Shown: positions 15,330 through 24,622, counted from the stretch's first letter. The stretch is DNA of 49,572 nucleotides from Eubacteriaceae bacterium (GCA_910574015.1 CAJSYQ010000028.1:1-49572); one strand, 5' to 3'. Numbers and translations: made by a program. The notes: generated by a model not told the origin, from the letters alone.

Positions 15330-16324
15330 GTGTAAAGACGGAGGTTCTAAAATTATTAGAAACAAACCGGGACAGGGATCTTTCGGGACAGGATATCGCG
15401 GACCGGCTGGGCGTGACCCGGGCAGCGGTGTGGAAAGCGGTAAAGGCATTGAAGCAGCAGGGATACCGGGTGGATGCCGCCAATAACAGGGGCTACCGGC
15501 TCAGCGGCGATAACGATGTGCTGTCGGCGGAGGGAATCACTCCCGCTCTGAAGGAGGAGTACCGGGAACGGGAAATCTGCGTCTGTCCGTGTGTGGACTC
15601 CACCAATCAGGAGGTGAAACGGCGTGCCCTGGAAGGAGCCCGCCATGGACTTGTGGTCCTGGCGGAATCACAGACTGCCGGAAAGGGTAGGAAGGGCAGG
15701 GGCTTTTTCTCCCCGGTGGGAACGGGAATTTATATGAGTGTCCTCTTTCGTCCTGACGCGGGGCAGTCAAAGGATATTGTCCTGGTGACGACAGCGGCGT
15801 CGGTGGCAGTCTGTCGTGCGGTGCGACGTGTTCTGAACGAAGAACCGGAGATTAAGTGGGTCAATGATGTGTATCTGCGGGGAAAGAAGATATGCGGAAT
15901 ACTTACGGAGGCAGTTTCCGATTTTGAGAGTGGCAGGATCGATACGGTGGTTGTTGGGATTGGTATCAATTACCGCGTTCCGGAGGGCGGTTATCCGGCA
16001 GAGCTAAGGGACATTGTGGGAGCCGTCTGTACACAGGGACAGGAGGTGCCGCGGAATACACTGGCGGCGGCTGTGCTGAACGAATTATATGAGCTGTATG
16101 CCGGGCTTTCCCGACGCACCTTTCTGGATGATTACCGGCGCTGGTCCAGTGTGATCGGTAAGGAGGTTCGGTTTTCTACAGGGGTAGATTATGATAATCC
16201 GGAAGAGTGGGAATATGGGACGGCGCTGGATATTGATGAGAATGGCGGCCTGATCGTGCAGCTGAGGGACGGAGAGACACGGGTACTGCGGACCGGAGAG
16301 ATTACGCTGCGGCCCGTTTATTGA
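15326..16324 (+). CDS. birA: Bifunctional biotin repressor / biotin-[acetyl-CoA carboxylase] ligase BirA
   Basis: 332 aa, GTG start overlapping the trhP stop by 4 bases. An N-terminal winged helix-turn-helix (LSGQDIADRLGVTRAAVWKAVKALKQQGY, residues 18-46) is followed by the ligase core with DSTNQEVKR, the biotinyl-AMP loop GKGRKGRGFFSP (about 115-126), IKWVNDVYLRGKKICGIL with the catalytic Lys, and a C-terminal SH3-like domain. It attaches biotin to the acetyl-CoA carboxylase carrier and, with its HTH, can repress biotin uptake or synthesis genes, which are not in this window. Confidence 0.95.
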   Translation: MSVKTEVLKLLETNRDRDLSGQDIADRLGVTRAAVWKAVKALKQQGYRVDAANNRGYRLSGDNDVLSAEGITPALKEEYREREICVCPCVDSTNQEVKRRALEGARHGLVVLAESQTAGKGRKGRGFFSPVGTGIYMSVLFRPDAGQSKDIVLVTTAASVAVCRAVRRVLNEEPEIKWVNDVYLRGKKICGILTEAVSDFESGRIDTVVVGIGINYRVPEGGYPAELRDIVGAVCTQGQEVPRNTLAAAVLNELYELYAGLSRRTFLDDYRRWSSVIGKEVRFSTGVDYDNPEEWEYGTALDIDENGGLIVQLRDGETRVLRTGEITLRPVY

Positions 16325-16342
16325 AGATTGGGAGGTTGGTTC

Positions 16343-17614
16343 ATGGAGAGAACATTTGAGACGGAAGAGGAAAAGGAACGGATCATACTGGTGGCAGTGG
16401 ATACCGGAACGACAGGAAACCGCAGGGAGTTTCATGCATCTACAAGTATAGAAAAATCATTGGATGAATTGCAGGAGCTGGCGGAAACCGCAGGAGCCAT
16501 GACTGTGGGACGCCTGATCCAGAACCGGGAAGCGGTTCATCCGGGCACATATATCGGAAAAGGGAAGATAGAGGAATTGCGGGAAATGACAGAATCCCTT
16601 TGTGCGGATGCCATTGTCTGCGATGACGAGCTGTCTCCGGCTCAGATTTCCAATCTGCAGGAGGAGCTCTCCTGCAAGGTGATCGACAGGACGGTTCTGA
16701 TATTGGATATATTTGCCGCCCATGCCAGTACTAGCGAGGGCAAGCTTCAGGTGGAGCTGGCCCAGCTGCGATATCGGTCGTCACGTCTCACCGGTCTTGG
16801 GAAATCATTGTCCCGCCTCGGCGGCGGCATTGGCACCCGGGGTCCCGGTGAAAAGAAGCTGGAGATGGACCGCAGGCTGATCCGGGAACGGATTTCCGTG
16901 TTGAACCGGCAGTTAAAGGAGCTGGTGCAGAACCGCGATACGATGCGCCGGCAGCGCAGCAGGAACCAGATGCCCACGGTGGCGATAGTGGGATACACAA
17001 ATGCCGGAAAGTCAACTCTTCTAAATACGCTGACAGAGGCAGAGGTGCTGGAGGAGGATATGCTGTTTGCAACGCTGGATCCCACCACCAGGGAGCGGGA
17101 GCTGGAGAACGGTCAGAAGATCCTTTTTACCGATACGGTGGGATTTATTAGCAAGCTGCCCCATCCGCTGGTGCAGGCGTTTCGTTCTACACTTGAAGAA
17201 GCGAAGTATGCAGATCTGATCCTGCACGTTGTAGACGCCTCCAATCCCGAACATGATTTCCAGATGGCAGTTGTTTATGAGACATTGAAGGAGCTTGCCA
17301 TTGAAGATAAACCGGTTATCACCGCCTTTAATAAGATTGACCAGGTGAGCGGGGATGGCGGCGATTCCCTGAAAGACCTGCGGAGTGATGCCTGTCTGAC
17401 CATTTCCGCCAGAGAGGGTACCGGGCTGGACCGGCTGCTGGAAAAGATAGAGACATTGTTGAACGAGGGTTTTGTGCGGATTGAAAAGCTGATTCCCTAT
17501 GCGGACGCCGGGCAGATCCAGAAGATCCGCCAGTATGGCAGACTGGAAAAGGAAGACTACCGGGAGGATGGAATCTATGTGGAGGCAGAGGTGCCGCCGT
17601 TTCTTGCTGAATGA
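16343..17614 (+). CDS. hflX: Ribosome-associated GTPase HflX
   Basis: 423 aa. A TTG at 16328 lies on the ribosome binding site GGGAGGT, so the ATG at 16343 is taken as start. HflX rescues or splits stalled ribosomes in a GTP-dependent manner. The N-terminal domain (VGRLIQNREAVHPGTYIGKGKIEEL) is followed by the Gly-rich linker region LGKSLSRLGGGIGTRGPGE, G1 GYTNAGKST (about 214-222), G2/G3 DPTTR and DTVGFISKLPH, G4 NKID, and a C-terminal domain. All GTPase motifs are intact. Co-directional with birA, 18 bases apart. Confidence 0.96.
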   Translation: MERTFETEEEKERIILVAVDTGTTGNRREFHASTSIEKSLDELQELAETAGAMTVGRLIQNREAVHPGTYIGKGKIEELREMTESLCADAIVCDDELSPAQISNLQEELSCKVIDRTVLILDIFAAHASTSEGKLQVELAQLRYRSSRLTGLGKSLSRLGGGIGTRGPGEKKLEMDRRLIRERISVLNRQLKELVQNRDTMRRQRSRNQMPTVAIVGYTNAGKSTLLNTLTEAEVLEEDMLFATLDPTTRERELENGQKILFTDTVGFISKLPHPLVQAFRSTLEEAKYADLILHVVDASNPEHDFQMAVVYETLKELAIEDKPVITAFNKIDQVSGDGGDSLKDLRSDACLTISAREGTGLDRLLEKIETLLNEGFVRIEKLIPYADAGQIQKIRQYGRLEKEDYREDGIYVEAEVPPFLAE

Positions 17615-17646
17615 TCCCGAAGATGCCGTTAGGAGGTGATTGATAG

Positions 17647-18957
17647 ATGGAGAAGGAGATGCGGGAGCTTTTTGATTATTTAGATGAAAGTGCGAGTCCG
17701 TTTCACGCTGTCCAGAGCTGTGAGCGGCTGCTCCGGCAGGAGGGCTTTCAGAGAGTGGAGGAAAGCGGGCAATGGGAATTGAACCCCGGCGGCCGCTATT
17801 ATGTCACGAGGAACCAGTCCAGTGTCATCGCCTTTCGGATTCCGGAAGGCGAGACGGCCTGCTGTCATATGACAGCCAGTCACAGTGACTCACCCTCATT
17901 CCGGATCAAGAAAAGCAGATCCGAGGGAAAATATTATGCCCGGGCCGAGGTGGAAGGCTATGGCGGGATGATCCTTTCCAGCTGGCTGGATCGTCCGCTG
18001 TCCTTTGCCGGCCGCGTCATCGTGAGGACGCCGGATGGCGTGGAGGCAAGACTGGTGCAGGCGGACCGGGATATTTTTGTGATACCGAATCTTGCCATTC
18101 ACTTTAACCGAGAGATCAATAAGGGATATGTTTATAATCCTCAAATTGACCTGCAGCCAGTCTATGGCGGCGGATCGGCAGAGCTTTTGGATTATATCGC
18201 CGGGAGGGCGGGACTATCATCCACTGCGGATCTGCTGGATATGGATCTTCTGCTGACAGCGGGTCAGAAGGCAGTCACCGTGGGCGTGGAGGAAGAATAT
18301 TATATGTCTCCCCGAATTGACGATCTCGCCTGTGCCTGGACTACCCTCCAGGGTTTCCTGCAGGCCGGTCCATCCGGGAAAAGTCAGTCGGATACATTGG
18401 ATATCTGGTGCATGTTTGACAATGAAGAGGTGGGGAGCGGTACGCGGCAGGGAGCCATGAGCGCCTTTCTCCCGGAGGTCCTGGCCCGGATTGAAGAAAA
18501 ACAGGGTATGTCGGCTGAGCGGAGCGCACAGGTCAGAAGCCGGAGCCTTCTGGTGAGTGCCGATAATGCCCATGCCATCCATCCGAACCTTCCGGCCAAA
18601 AGCGACCAGGAATTTCCGGTACTTCTCAACGGGGGGATCGTGATCAAGTACAGCGCCAGTCAGAAGTATACAACCACAGGACTGACAGCGGCTGTTTTTG
18701 AAGAGATATGCCGGCGTCAGGAGATTCCGGTACAGCATTTTGCCAACCGGGCGGATGCGCCGGGCGGCAGTACTCTGGGAAATCTATTGAGCCGCCAGCT
18801 CAGTATCCCGATGCTGGATATCGGGCTTCCCCAGCTGGCGATGCACAGCGCGGTAGAGACGGCGGGCTGCCGGGATGTGAAGGATATGATCAAGGCGGTC
18901 CGGGCCTTTTATGAGAGCGGAATCCGTCAGACTGAGGACGGAGTATGGAGGATATAG
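17647..18957 (+). CDS. apeB: M18 family aminopeptidase (aspartyl aminopeptidase-like)
   Basis: 436 aa, ATG start with a perfect AGGAGGTGA eight bases upstream. A cytoplasmic di-zinc exopeptidase of the tetrahedral M18 family that removes N-terminal acidic or neutral residues. Visible metal and active-site motifs are TASHSDSPSFRIK (His about 80), IDDLACAW, MFDNEEVGSGTRQGA (about 257-271, Glu pair), SADNAHAIHPN, and the final His in QLAMHSAVETAG. Length is standard. Last gene of the long plus-strand run; a hairpin follows. Confidence 0.95.
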   Translation: MEKEMRELFDYLDESASPFHAVQSCERLLRQEGFQRVEESGQWELNPGGRYYVTRNQSSVIAFRIPEGETACCHMTASHSDSPSFRIKKSRSEGKYYARAEVEGYGGMILSSWLDRPLSFAGRVIVRTPDGVEARLVQADRDIFVIPNLAIHFNREINKGYVYNPQIDLQPVYGGGSAELLDYIAGRAGLSSTADLLDMDLLLTAGQKAVTVGVEEEYYMSPRIDDLACAWTTLQGFLQAGPSGKSQSDTLDIWCMFDNEEVGSGTRQGAMSAFLPEVLARIEEKQGMSAERSAQVRSRSLLVSADNAHAIHPNLPAKSDQEFPVLLNGGIVIKYSASQKYTTTGLTAAVFEEICRRQEIPVQHFANRADAPGGSTLGNLLSRQLSIPMLDIGLPQLAMHSAVETAGCRDVKDMIKAVRAFYESGIRQTEDGVWRI

Positions 18958-18960
18958 CAC

Positions 18961-18986
18961 AGCGGCGGTGTTAGATCGGCGCCGCT
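18961..18986 (+). terminator. Hairpin after the M18 peptidase gene
   Basis: AGCGGCG (18961-18967) pairs with CGCCGCT (18980-18986) around a 12-base loop, between two convergent genes. No T-run follows on the plus strand, so its strength as a terminator is uncertain. Confidence 0.4.
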
Positions 18987-19010
18987 GCGCTAACTTTAGA
19001 CCATGTTTTT

Positions 19011-20681
19011 TCACGCCTTTTTCTTTTCTCTTTTGATCACATTCTGGAATTCCTTCATGTCTTTTGCCACCACACCACTCAGTGCCAGCAGGCAGATCAG
19101 ATTGGGCACGGCCATCAGCGCGTTGGCAATGTCAGAGAAATCCCAGACGATCTGCAGTGTCGTCGTGGCCCCAATATAGGCGATCAGGGAGAAGAAGATC
19201 CGGTAGATCATATTATATTTGTGGGTCTTAAGAAGATATTCGAAGGCTTTTTCGCCGTGATATTCCCAGCCCAGGATGGTGGAGAAGGCGAACAGGGCGA
19301 TGCCGATGCAGACAAGCCAGCCTCCGGGAGAGCCAAGGGCGTCCTTAAAGACGGCGATGGTCAGGGCAGACCCGGTGAGAAGGGTGCGGTATTCATAGGT
19401 GCCATCCGGCAGGAAGGTATATTCATTGAGACCGCTGTCCTGATATGTACCCTTCAAGTCAGTTGTGGAGGCATTTTCCGTGGCGGTCAGGGTGATGGGC
19501 TGGGAATCAGAGGCTGCCTGTGCCGGGACCAGCACAAGTACTGGCTCACCCTTTTCATTCTGATCTGTCTTAATTTTATATTCGGTATTCTTCGTATTCT
19601 GATCCGTTAAAATAATGCGGGATGATTCCACAGCATAGCTTCCTGCGATGGCAGGTGAAGCTTCCACTGTGCCAAGGACACCGGAGCTGGCGATGCACAG
19701 ACCGGTGATGGTGCAGACTACAATTGTATCCCAGAAAGTTCCTGTCATATTGATATAGCCCTGGCGTACCGGACTGTCGGTTGTGGCCGCTGCCGCGGTA
19801 ATGGCGGCGGAACCCATCCCCGCTTCATTGGAGAATACACCGCGGGCGACGCCGTACCGCATGGCGTTCATCATGGCTGCCGTAATGCTCCCGCATAAAC
19901 CGCCTCCCACGGCCTGGGGGCTGAAAGCCATTTTCACGATCATAATGACACCGGCCGGTACATTTTCAATATTGATCATAATTACCACCAGGCCGGCTAT
20001 TATATAAAATACGGCCATCAGCGGTACGACGATCTGGGATACCCGGGAGATGGACTTGATGCCTCCTACTATAATGATCAGTGCCAGGGCTGTGATAATA
20101 ATCCCCAGTACCCAGAGAGGGACGCCAAAGGTGGAATGAACGGCGGAGGCAATGGAATTTGCCTGAGTCAGGTTGCCGATACCAAAAGAGGCGAAAACGG
20201 CAAACAGCGCGAAGAACCATCCCAGGACGGCGCCGGCCTTTTTATTTTTGAAAGCGTGTTTCATAGTATACATCGGGCCGCCGGACATTTCTCCCGCTTC
20301 ATTGACTTCACGGTATTTAATGGCCAGCATACACTCGCTGAATTTGGATGTGAGACCAAAGAAGGCCGAGAGCCACATCCAGATCAGGGCGCCGGGACCC
20401 CCGGATACCATGGCGGTGGCAACCCCGACGATATTTCCAGTACCGATGGTGGCGGCAAGAGCGGTGGTCAATGCAGAGAAGGGAGAGATATCCCCCTCTC
20501 CCCTTTTCGTTGTGCGGGCATCCCTGCCAAGACCGCTGCGCAGTGCATAGGGGAGATTGCGCCAGCCGAGAAAACCGGTGCGGATCGTGAGAAAGATCCC
20601 TGTGCCCACAAGAAGCACCAGCATGACGGGACCCCAGACGAAGCCATCCACAGCAGATAGAATGTTTGCAATTGTTTCCAT
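19011..20681 (-). CDS. AGCS family alanine/glycine:cation symporter with an extra loop domain
   Basis: 556 aa; AGGAGG upstream on the minus strand. An integral membrane Na+ (or H+) amino-acid symporter: FVWGPVMLVLLVGTGIFLTIRTGF at the start, the family motif SALTTALAATIGTGNIVGVATAM, and GMGSAAITAAAATTDSPVRQG. About 95 residues (roughly 337-432: SRIILTDQN..., then PITLTATENAST, then DGTYEYRTLL) are inserted between two membrane helices; they are polar, rich in Thr/Asn/Asp, and look like a small extracytoplasmic domain not present in usual AGCS proteins of about 450-480 aa. The gene stands alone. Substrate is alanine or glycine by family only. Confidence 0.93.
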   Translation of the reverse strand: METIANILSAVDGFVWGPVMLVLLVGTGIFLTIRTGFLGWRNLPYALRSGLGRDARTTKRGEGDISPFSALTTALAATIGTGNIVGVATAMVSGGPGALIWMWLSAFFGLTSKFSECMLAIKYREVNEAGEMSGGPMYTMKHAFKNKKAGAVLGWFFALFAVFASFGIGNLTQANSIASAVHSTFGVPLWVLGIIITALALIIIVGGIKSISRVSQIVVPLMAVFYIIAGLVVIMINIENVPAGVIMIVKMAFSPQAVGGGLCGSITAAMMNAMRYGVARGVFSNEAGMGSAAITAAAATTDSPVRQGYINMTGTFWDTIVVCTITGLCIASSGVLGTVEASPAIAGSYAVESSRIILTDQNTKNTEYKIKTDQNEKGEPVLVLVPAQAASDSQPITLTATENASTTDLKGTYQDSGLNEYTFLPDGTYEYRTLLTGSALTIAVFKDALGSPGGWLVCIGIALFAFSTILGWEYHGEKAFEYLLKTHKYNMIYRIFFSLIAYIGATTTLQIVWDFSDIANALMAVPNLICLLALSGVVAKDMKEFQNVIKREKKKA

Positions 20682-20821
20682 ATTAATAAATACCTCCTCT
20701 AGTATTCAATATAAAAAGGATATCAAAAATTCCGGCAGGTGTCAAATTTTGGATATGGTATTTGAAGTGCTGACTACCTAACGCCGGCATTATGCCTGCA
20801 CCTGCATTATCAGTTCCTCAC

Positions 20822-20850
20822 TTGACCGTTTTTGGAAAAGCCGATATAAT
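20822..20850 (+). promoter_or_regulatory. Strong sigma-A promoter of the NeuB-like gene
   Basis: TTGACC (20822-20827), 17-base spacer, perfect TATAAT (20845-20850); about 30 bases upstream of the start codon, so the leader is very short. Confidence 0.8.
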
Positions 20851-20879
20851 ACTGATAAAGGCTGACAGGGGGTGTGCCT

Positions 20880-21908
20880 ATGAGTGAGATACGGATAGGG
20901 AAGAGAGGGATTGGTTCTGAATATCCCGCATACATAATTGCAGAGGCAAGTGACAATCATATGGGTGATATAGATGCGGCCAAGGAAATGTGCCGGCTTG
21001 CCAGGCTGGCTGGGGCTGACTGCATTAAGTTCCAGCATCATCTGCCGGATGAGGAGATGCTTCCAGATGTATCGACGGCGGAACGGTTTGATATGCCGCT
21101 GTATGATTTTCTAAAGCAGCATGCGCTGTCATTAAAACAGCATAAGGAGCTGATGGACTACTGCAGGGGAATTGGCATTCAGTATCTCTGCACGCCGTTC
21201 AGTCTCAAGGCGGCTTACGAGCTGGATGCACTGGGGGTTGATGCCTTTAAGATCGGCTCAGGTGAGTTGACGGATATCCCAACGCTGGTCAGGATAGCAA
21301 GGCTCCGGAAACCGATGATTATATCAACTGGTATGTCTACGCCGGAGGAGATTCGGCGTACATATGACATCCTGTCCCAGGCGGATGTGCCGCTGGCCTT
21401 CACCAATTGTATTTCTGAATATCCTCCGAATTATGAGGATATTAACCTGAATTTTATCAGTGAGATGCAGAAGCTTTTTCCAGATACGGTGATCGGGCAT
21501 TCGGACCATACGCCGGATCTGTATACTTCCTTTGGCGCTGTCACACTGGGAGCCAATATTATAGAGAAGCATGTGATCCTGGATAAAAAGCTGCAGGCGC
21601 CGGATCAGCCGGTGTCCATTGATTTTCATGATCTCTATCATCTGGTGGACGGAATCCGTAAGCTTGAGAGCGCTCTGGGAAACCAGAAAAAGGTACATCC
21701 GGAGGAGGAGCAGACGCGTATGTGGGCGTTCCGCAGTCTTGTGACGAAATGTCCCATCAAGAAGGGGCAGAGGATCGAAGAGGATATGATCTGGTCCAAA
21801 CGTCCGGGAACGGGTATCCCTGCCTACCGGATGAAGGAAGTGATCGGAAGGTATGCGGCGCAGGATATTGATGAAAATGTATTGTTAAAGGAAGAGGATT
21901 TTCATTGA
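20880..21908 (+). CDS. NeuB/SpsE family N-acetylneuraminate synthase-like protein
   Basis: 342 aa from ATG 20880, with AGGGGGT just upstream; the GTG at 20874 is too close to that site. NeuB-type enzymes condense phosphoenolpyruvate with an amino sugar to make a nonulosonic acid. Seen here: YIIAEASDNHMGDIDAAKEM, IKFQHHLPDEEM, FKIGSGELTDIPTLV, ISTGMSTPEEIR, IGHSDHTPDLYTSFGAVTLGANIIEKHV with conserved His/Glu, and a C-terminal SAF (antifreeze-like) domain (CPIKKGQRIEEDMIW...RPGTGIPAYRM). No sialic-acid activating (CMP) or epimerase gene is next to it, so its product cannot be told; pseudaminic or legionaminic acid-type sugars are alternatives. Confidence 0.88.
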   Translation: MSEIRIGKRGIGSEYPAYIIAEASDNHMGDIDAAKEMCRLARLAGADCIKFQHHLPDEEMLPDVSTAERFDMPLYDFLKQHALSLKQHKELMDYCRGIGIQYLCTPFSLKAAYELDALGVDAFKIGSGELTDIPTLVRIARLRKPMIISTGMSTPEEIRRTYDILSQADVPLAFTNCISEYPPNYEDINLNFISEMQKLFPDTVIGHSDHTPDLYTSFGAVTLGANIIEKHVILDKKLQAPDQPVSIDFHDLYHLVDGIRKLESALGNQKKVHPEEEQTRMWAFRSLVTKCPIKKGQRIEEDMIWSKRPGTGIPAYRMKEVIGRYAAQDIDENVLLKEEDFH

Positions 21909-21934
21909 AATATAGTGCAAAGGGCCCGGAGCCC

Positions 21935-21963
21935 TTGCAACCGGTATCGATGTGTTGTATAAT
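21935..21963 (+). promoter_or_regulatory. Sigma-A promoter of serS
   Basis: TTGCAA (21935-21940) and TATAAT (21958-21963) with a 17-base spacer, 27 bases before the serS start. The leader is too short for a T-box, so serS appears not to be controlled by tRNA-sensing here. A GGGC/GCCC hairpin (about 21919-21939), the likely neuB terminator, overlaps the -35. Confidence 0.75.
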
Positions 21964-21990
21964 CGGTACATGAAATACAGGAGGAGAGCT

Positions 21991-23277
21991 ATGTTAGACA
22001 TCAAATTTTTACGGGAGAACCCCGATATTGTAAAGGAGAATATTAAAAATAAATTTCAGGACCGAAAGCTTCCCATGGTGGACGAGGTCATAGAGTTTGA
22101 CCGGGAGCGCCGTGAGACGCAGCAGAAGGCGGACGACCTCCGTGCCCTGAGAAAAAAGAATTCCAAACAGATCGGGGCTCTGATGGGCCAGGGAAAGAAA
22201 GAAGAGGCAGAGGCACTGAAAGCAGAGATTGCCGGTTATGCGGAGGAGCTGGCGGTGCTGGAGAAAAAAGAAGCGGAGCTGGCAGAGAAGATCAATGAGA
22301 GGATGATGGTGATTCCGAATATTATTGATCCAAGTGTTCCCATCGGAAAGGATGACAGTGATAATGTGGAGATAGAGCGTTTCGGAGAACCGGTGGTGCC
22401 GGATTTTGAGATTCCCTATCACACAGATATTATGGAACGGTTCGACGGTATTGACCTGGATGCCGCGAGGGATGTGGCGGGAAATGGATTCTATTATTTT
22501 ATGGGCGATATCGCACGGCTTCACTCTGCTGTCATCGCCTATGCCAGGGACTTTATGATCAACCGCGGTTTTACCTACTGCGTCCCGCCGTTTATGATCC
22601 GTTCCAATGTTGTGACGGGGGTGATGTCCTTTGATGAGATGGACGCCATGATGTATAAGATTGAGGGAGAGGATCTTTACCTGATCGGGACAAGCGAGCA
22701 TTCCATGATTGGCAAATTTATTGACAAGATCATACCGGACACGGAGCTGCCTAAGACACTGACCAGTTATTCCCCGTGTTTCCGCAAAGAGAAGGGGGCT
22801 CATGGCATTGAGGAACGTGGTGTCTACCGGATCCATCAGTTTGAGAAACAGGAGATGATCGTTGTCTGCAGGCCGGAGGAGAGTAAGATGTGGTTTGACA
22901 GATTGTGGCAGAATACGGTGGATCTATTCCGCTCTCTGGAGATACCGGTGCGCACCCTGGAATGCTGTTCCGGTGATCTGGCAGATCTGAAGGTGAAGTC
23001 GGTGGATGTGGAGGCATGGTCTCCGCGCCAGAAGAAATATTTTGAAGTGGGAAGCTGTTCGAATCTGGGAGATGCCCAGGCAAGGCGTCTGAAGATCCGG
23101 GTCGTGGGAGAGAGCGGCAAATATTTTGCCCATACCTTGAACAATACCGTAGTGGCGCCGCCGCGTATGCTGATCGCTTTCCTGGAGAATAATCTGAAGG
23201 AAGATGGCTCTGTCAATATACCTGAAGTACTTCGGCCTTATATGGGTGGAAAGGAACGTATGGAAGTGGTCCGTTAG
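21991..23277 (+). CDS. serS: Seryl-tRNA synthetase
   Basis: 428 aa from ATG 21991, with AGGAGGAG eight bases upstream; an upstream in-frame ATG at 21952 lies inside the promoter. Class II synthetase: the N-terminal coiled coil that grips tRNA-Ser (about 25-105, VIEFDRERRETQQKADDLR to KEAELAEKIN), motif 2 SPCFRKEKGAHGIEERGVYRIHQF, and motif 3 near the end (NNTVVAPPRMLIAFLENN). KYFEVGSCSNLGDAQARR marks the serine site. Single-gene transcript bounded by its own promoter and a terminator. Confidence 0.97.
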   Translation: MLDIKFLRENPDIVKENIKNKFQDRKLPMVDEVIEFDRERRETQQKADDLRALRKKNSKQIGALMGQGKKEEAEALKAEIAGYAEELAVLEKKEAELAEKINERMMVIPNIIDPSVPIGKDDSDNVEIERFGEPVVPDFEIPYHTDIMERFDGIDLDAARDVAGNGFYYFMGDIARLHSAVIAYARDFMINRGFTYCVPPFMIRSNVVTGVMSFDEMDAMMYKIEGEDLYLIGTSEHSMIGKFIDKIIPDTELPKTLTSYSPCFRKEKGAHGIEERGVYRIHQFEKQEMIVVCRPEESKMWFDRLWQNTVDLFRSLEIPVRTLECCSGDLADLKVKSVDVEAWSPRQKKYFEVGSCSNLGDAQARRLKIRVVGESGKYFAHTLNNTVVAPPRMLIAFLENNLKEDGSVNIPEVLRPYMGGKERMEVVR

Positions 23278-23303
23278 GACAATAATTAAATAGAAGAGAG
23301 AGG

Positions 23304-23347
23304 AAACTCCAAACACTCCGGATCCGGAGCTGTCTGGAGTTTTTTCT
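23304..23347 (+). terminator. Rho-independent terminator of serS
   Basis: AAACTCC (23304-23310) pairs with GGAGTTT (23336-23342), with an inner CTCCGGATCCGGAG self-complementary arm, followed directly by a T-run. Confidence 0.8.
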
Positions 23348-23453
23348 ATTGACATTTCAAATTAGTTTGTGTTAAACTGGAAAACAAATACTATATATAT
23401 TGCAAGGTTTAGAAATTACATACAATATATAGAGAAGGGAAAGGGGAGCGTGT

Positions 23454-24587
23454 ATGGGGAGACGGAATGGGAGATGGATGGGACTGCTATTGCTGGCTGG
23501 CGTATTGTCGGGGGCGCTTTGTTTTTGCCGGAGTCTGTCAGCGGGGGCAAAGACAGCCGTTTTTTGTTATGAAACCGAACGAGGAAAAAAGGGAGAGACA
23601 GATCGTCTAATGGAGGCAGTCGACATGTGTAAGAAATATGGTGGTACTCTGACGGTGAAGGGGGATCAGAATGTGATGGGACAGGATTATGGAGGTTTTA
23701 TCTACCTCCCTCACAATGTGACGGTGATCGTACCAGCGGGTGTCTGTCTTACTTTGAAGGGTGTAGAACTGTGGATGGAGGGAACGGCGAAGATTACGGG
23801 AATCCTGGATGCATCGGACCCGAGAGCACGGGTGTCAGGCAGCGGGACGCTGATCACGGAAGAGGGCGGCAGATTCCGCCGCCATATCCCATATATAGAG
23901 AAGACAGGGGATTTGTGCCTTCAGGGAGAGGACATCGAGAGCGGACAATCATTGTCCTGCTCGGCAGTGGCGGCGGACCGGATTTACTGGAAGGCGTCAG
24001 TGGAGGGGGAGTGGTCATTTACACAGCAGGAATGGATACCAGAGATTGGCACCAGGACATACGATGTCACTTTTACGCCGTCCGATCTGCGGTTGAACGA
24101 ACCTGTGACACTGCCGCGGTGCGGGCAGGTAACCGTGAGGGAGAGAAGAGTGCCGCCGGATACGGGGAATACTCCAGATGTATCGATTCCGACTCCTGGT
24201 GCCGGAATCCCGGAGCCTGCCTCAAAGCCCGAAGGAGAAGGTAAAAGAGAACCTGTTATTATTACCAGAATGGTATCGAAGCCCTCTTTGATCTATCGGC
24301 GGGTAACGAGATTTTCCCAGAGGAAATTGCGGATCCGTAAGCTGAAGAGACAGAAGAGGGGCCGGAGGGCGTATGTGAGATGGACGCCGGCAGCCGGCGC
24401 AGGGGCATATGAGCTCCAGTATGCGGCAGTCCGGTCCATGAAAGGAGCGAAGAAAAGGAGAACCCGAAGGAACAACATAACCATCGGAGGTTTATCGGGG
24501 AGAGCTTATTATTTCCGGGTCCGGGGATATCGGCAGAAAAATGGACGGAGGACCTTTACAAAGTGGTCCTCCGTCAGGAAAGGATAA
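23454..24587 (+). CDS. Secreted protein with beta-helix-like and fibronectin III-like regions
   Basis: 377 aa, ATG 23454 after a GGGGAG site. An N-terminal signal peptide (about 1-30: RRNGRWMGLLLLAGVLSGALC...) is followed by a region typical of polysaccharide-active beta-helix proteins (MEAVDMCKKYGGTLTVKGDQ; VTVIVPAGVCLTLKGVELWM; AKITGILDASDPRARVSGSG), a Pro-rich linker (about 230-265) and a C-terminal FnIII-like domain (RAYVRWTPAAGAGAYELQYA...ITIGGLSGRAYYFRVRGYRQ). No cell-wall sorting signal is seen. The C-terminal third is very rich in Lys/Arg, which could bind wall polymers or DNA. I do not recognise a specific enzyme; isolated gene. Confidence 0.6.
   Translation: MGRRNGRWMGLLLLAGVLSGALCFCRSLSAGAKTAVFCYETERGKKGETDRLMEAVDMCKKYGGTLTVKGDQNVMGQDYGGFIYLPHNVTVIVPAGVCLTLKGVELWMEGTAKITGILDASDPRARVSGSGTLITEEGGRFRRHIPYIEKTGDLCLQGEDIESGQSLSCSAVAADRIYWKASVEGEWSFTQQEWIPEIGTRTYDVTFTPSDLRLNEPVTLPRCGQVTVRERRVPPDTGNTPDVSIPTPGAGIPEPASKPEGEGKREPVIITRMVSKPSLIYRRVTRFSQRKLRIRKLKRQKRGRRAYVRWTPAAGAGAYELQYAAVRSMKGAKKRRTRRNNITIGGLSGRAYYFRVRGYRQKNGRRTFTKWSSVRKG
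24544..24575 (+). terminator. Strong hairpin inside the 3' end of the secreted-protein gene
   Basis: GACGGAGGACC (24544-24554) pairs perfectly with GGTCCTCCGTC (24565-24575), 11 bp with a 10-base loop, within the last 45 bases of the gene; GTTTTT follows at 24592. It may act as a terminator for the plus-strand gene or protect the mRNA end. Confidence 0.5.
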
Positions 24588-24622
24588 AGCCGTTTTTAAG
24601 ATTCATGCTTTTCAGCTAAGCT

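Noticed and set aside
20136-20660. Plus-strand open frame opposite the AGCS gene
   Set aside because: Antisense to conserved membrane protein sequence, low-complexity product and no translation signals.
21909-21990. T-box or other riboswitch before serS
   Set aside because: The promoter -10 lies only 27 bases before the start codon, leaving no room for a leader structure.
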